Shown here piece by piece: positions 63,865 to 64,000 of a stretch of DNA of 64,000 nt. The translations under genes were made by a program, and so were the position numbers. A model generated the notes under the pieces. It saw only the letters and a program-made list of their open reading frames with translations. It was not told where the DNA came from and did not search any database. Numbering within the stretch: the stretch's first letter is position 1; every line of letters starts with the position of its first letter. The DNA is from an uncultured Clostridia bacterium (GTDB lineage Bacteria; Bacillota; Clostridia; Christensenellales; CAG-917). The stretch lies in NCBI GenBank assembly GCA_944358385.1, contig CALVQW010000003.1, positions 78,969 to 142,968 of the forward strand, written 5' to 3'.

Positions 63865-64000
63865 TCAAGCAACCCTCGCTCAAAGTGTACGGCGTGCTCG
63901 GAGAGTATAAAACGGGCTGACGTCCTCTGACATGGGAGTTATTGTCCCCCACCTCCCCTACGGGACTCCTCCCCCACTCGGAATAGAGTTCCCTCCTCCT
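63865..64000 (+). repeat. Dispersed intergenic repeat, partial copy at window edge
   Basis: GAGAGTATAAAA, then GACGTCCTCTGACA and the CCCCACCTCCCCTACGGGAC segment; from 63918 it matches 10149-10232 almost base for base (two differences seen). Continues beyond the window. Confidence 0.85.

Overview
The window looks like chromosome from an uncultured anaerobic Bacillota (Clostridia, possibly Christensenellales-like). Supporting signs are AGGAGG-type ribosome binding sites, TTGACA/TATAAT promoters with 17-18 base spacers, a transketolase split into two subunits, an amaP-like membrane anchor, PcfJ/PcfK-type element genes and a yybP-ykoY riboswitch. Taxonomy is inference only; there is no rRNA here.

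Layout. (1) 1-9.7 kb is GC-rich core: split transketolase, a secreted His-rich protein, a ProB-like kinase, a Ca/Mn-type P-ATPase behind a yybP-ykoY element, and an amaP-greA-lysS operon. (2) 9.7-11.1 kb is a gene-free block of a dispersed intergenic repeat, ending in a tRNA-Ala. (3) 11.4-43.8 kb is a visibly AT-richer accessory region. An older three-gene operon (TIR-domain protein, methyltransferase, DHQ-synthase-II-like protein) is split by a ~29.8 kb element. (4) 43.8-51.8 kb is a complete arginine operon argG-H-C-J-B-D-F on the minus strand. (5) 52-64 kb is core again: a GPH/MFS transporter, a TetR gene with a heterodimeric ABC exporter, glutamate dehydrogenase, purC and purF, separated by copies of the dispersed repeat and by long palindromes.

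The main discovery is the element in 12304-42161. A 16-base perfect direct repeat (CTTTACCAAGGTACAA) lies at 12304-12319 inside the TIR gene and again at 42146-42161. The reading frame of the TIR gene resumes in phase after the right copy and runs to a stop that abuts the methyltransferase. Removing the element restores one long gene. No integrase or transposase is visible inside. The cargo is almost all defence or conflict genes: AbiE toxin-antitoxin, a UvrD-like helicase, a PcfK (AcrIIA9-like)/PcfJ module, a CBASS pair (CD-NTase plus S-4TM effector), a type I restriction system with a TIR gene and a membrane-protein gene embedded in it, and a rolling-circle Rep remnant.

The cargo also includes an operon I do not recognise as any described system: radical SAM enzyme, a 1615-residue glycosyltransferase/kinase/methyltransferase fusion, a 625-residue protein with two RNxxxH (HEPN-type) motifs spaced as in small Cas13-like proteins but with no CRISPR array nearby, and a short UDP-sugar dehydrogenase.

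Three accessory genes (TIR, helicase, pcfJ) each carry one single-base frameshift at a short homopolymer. These may be real decay or assembly error.
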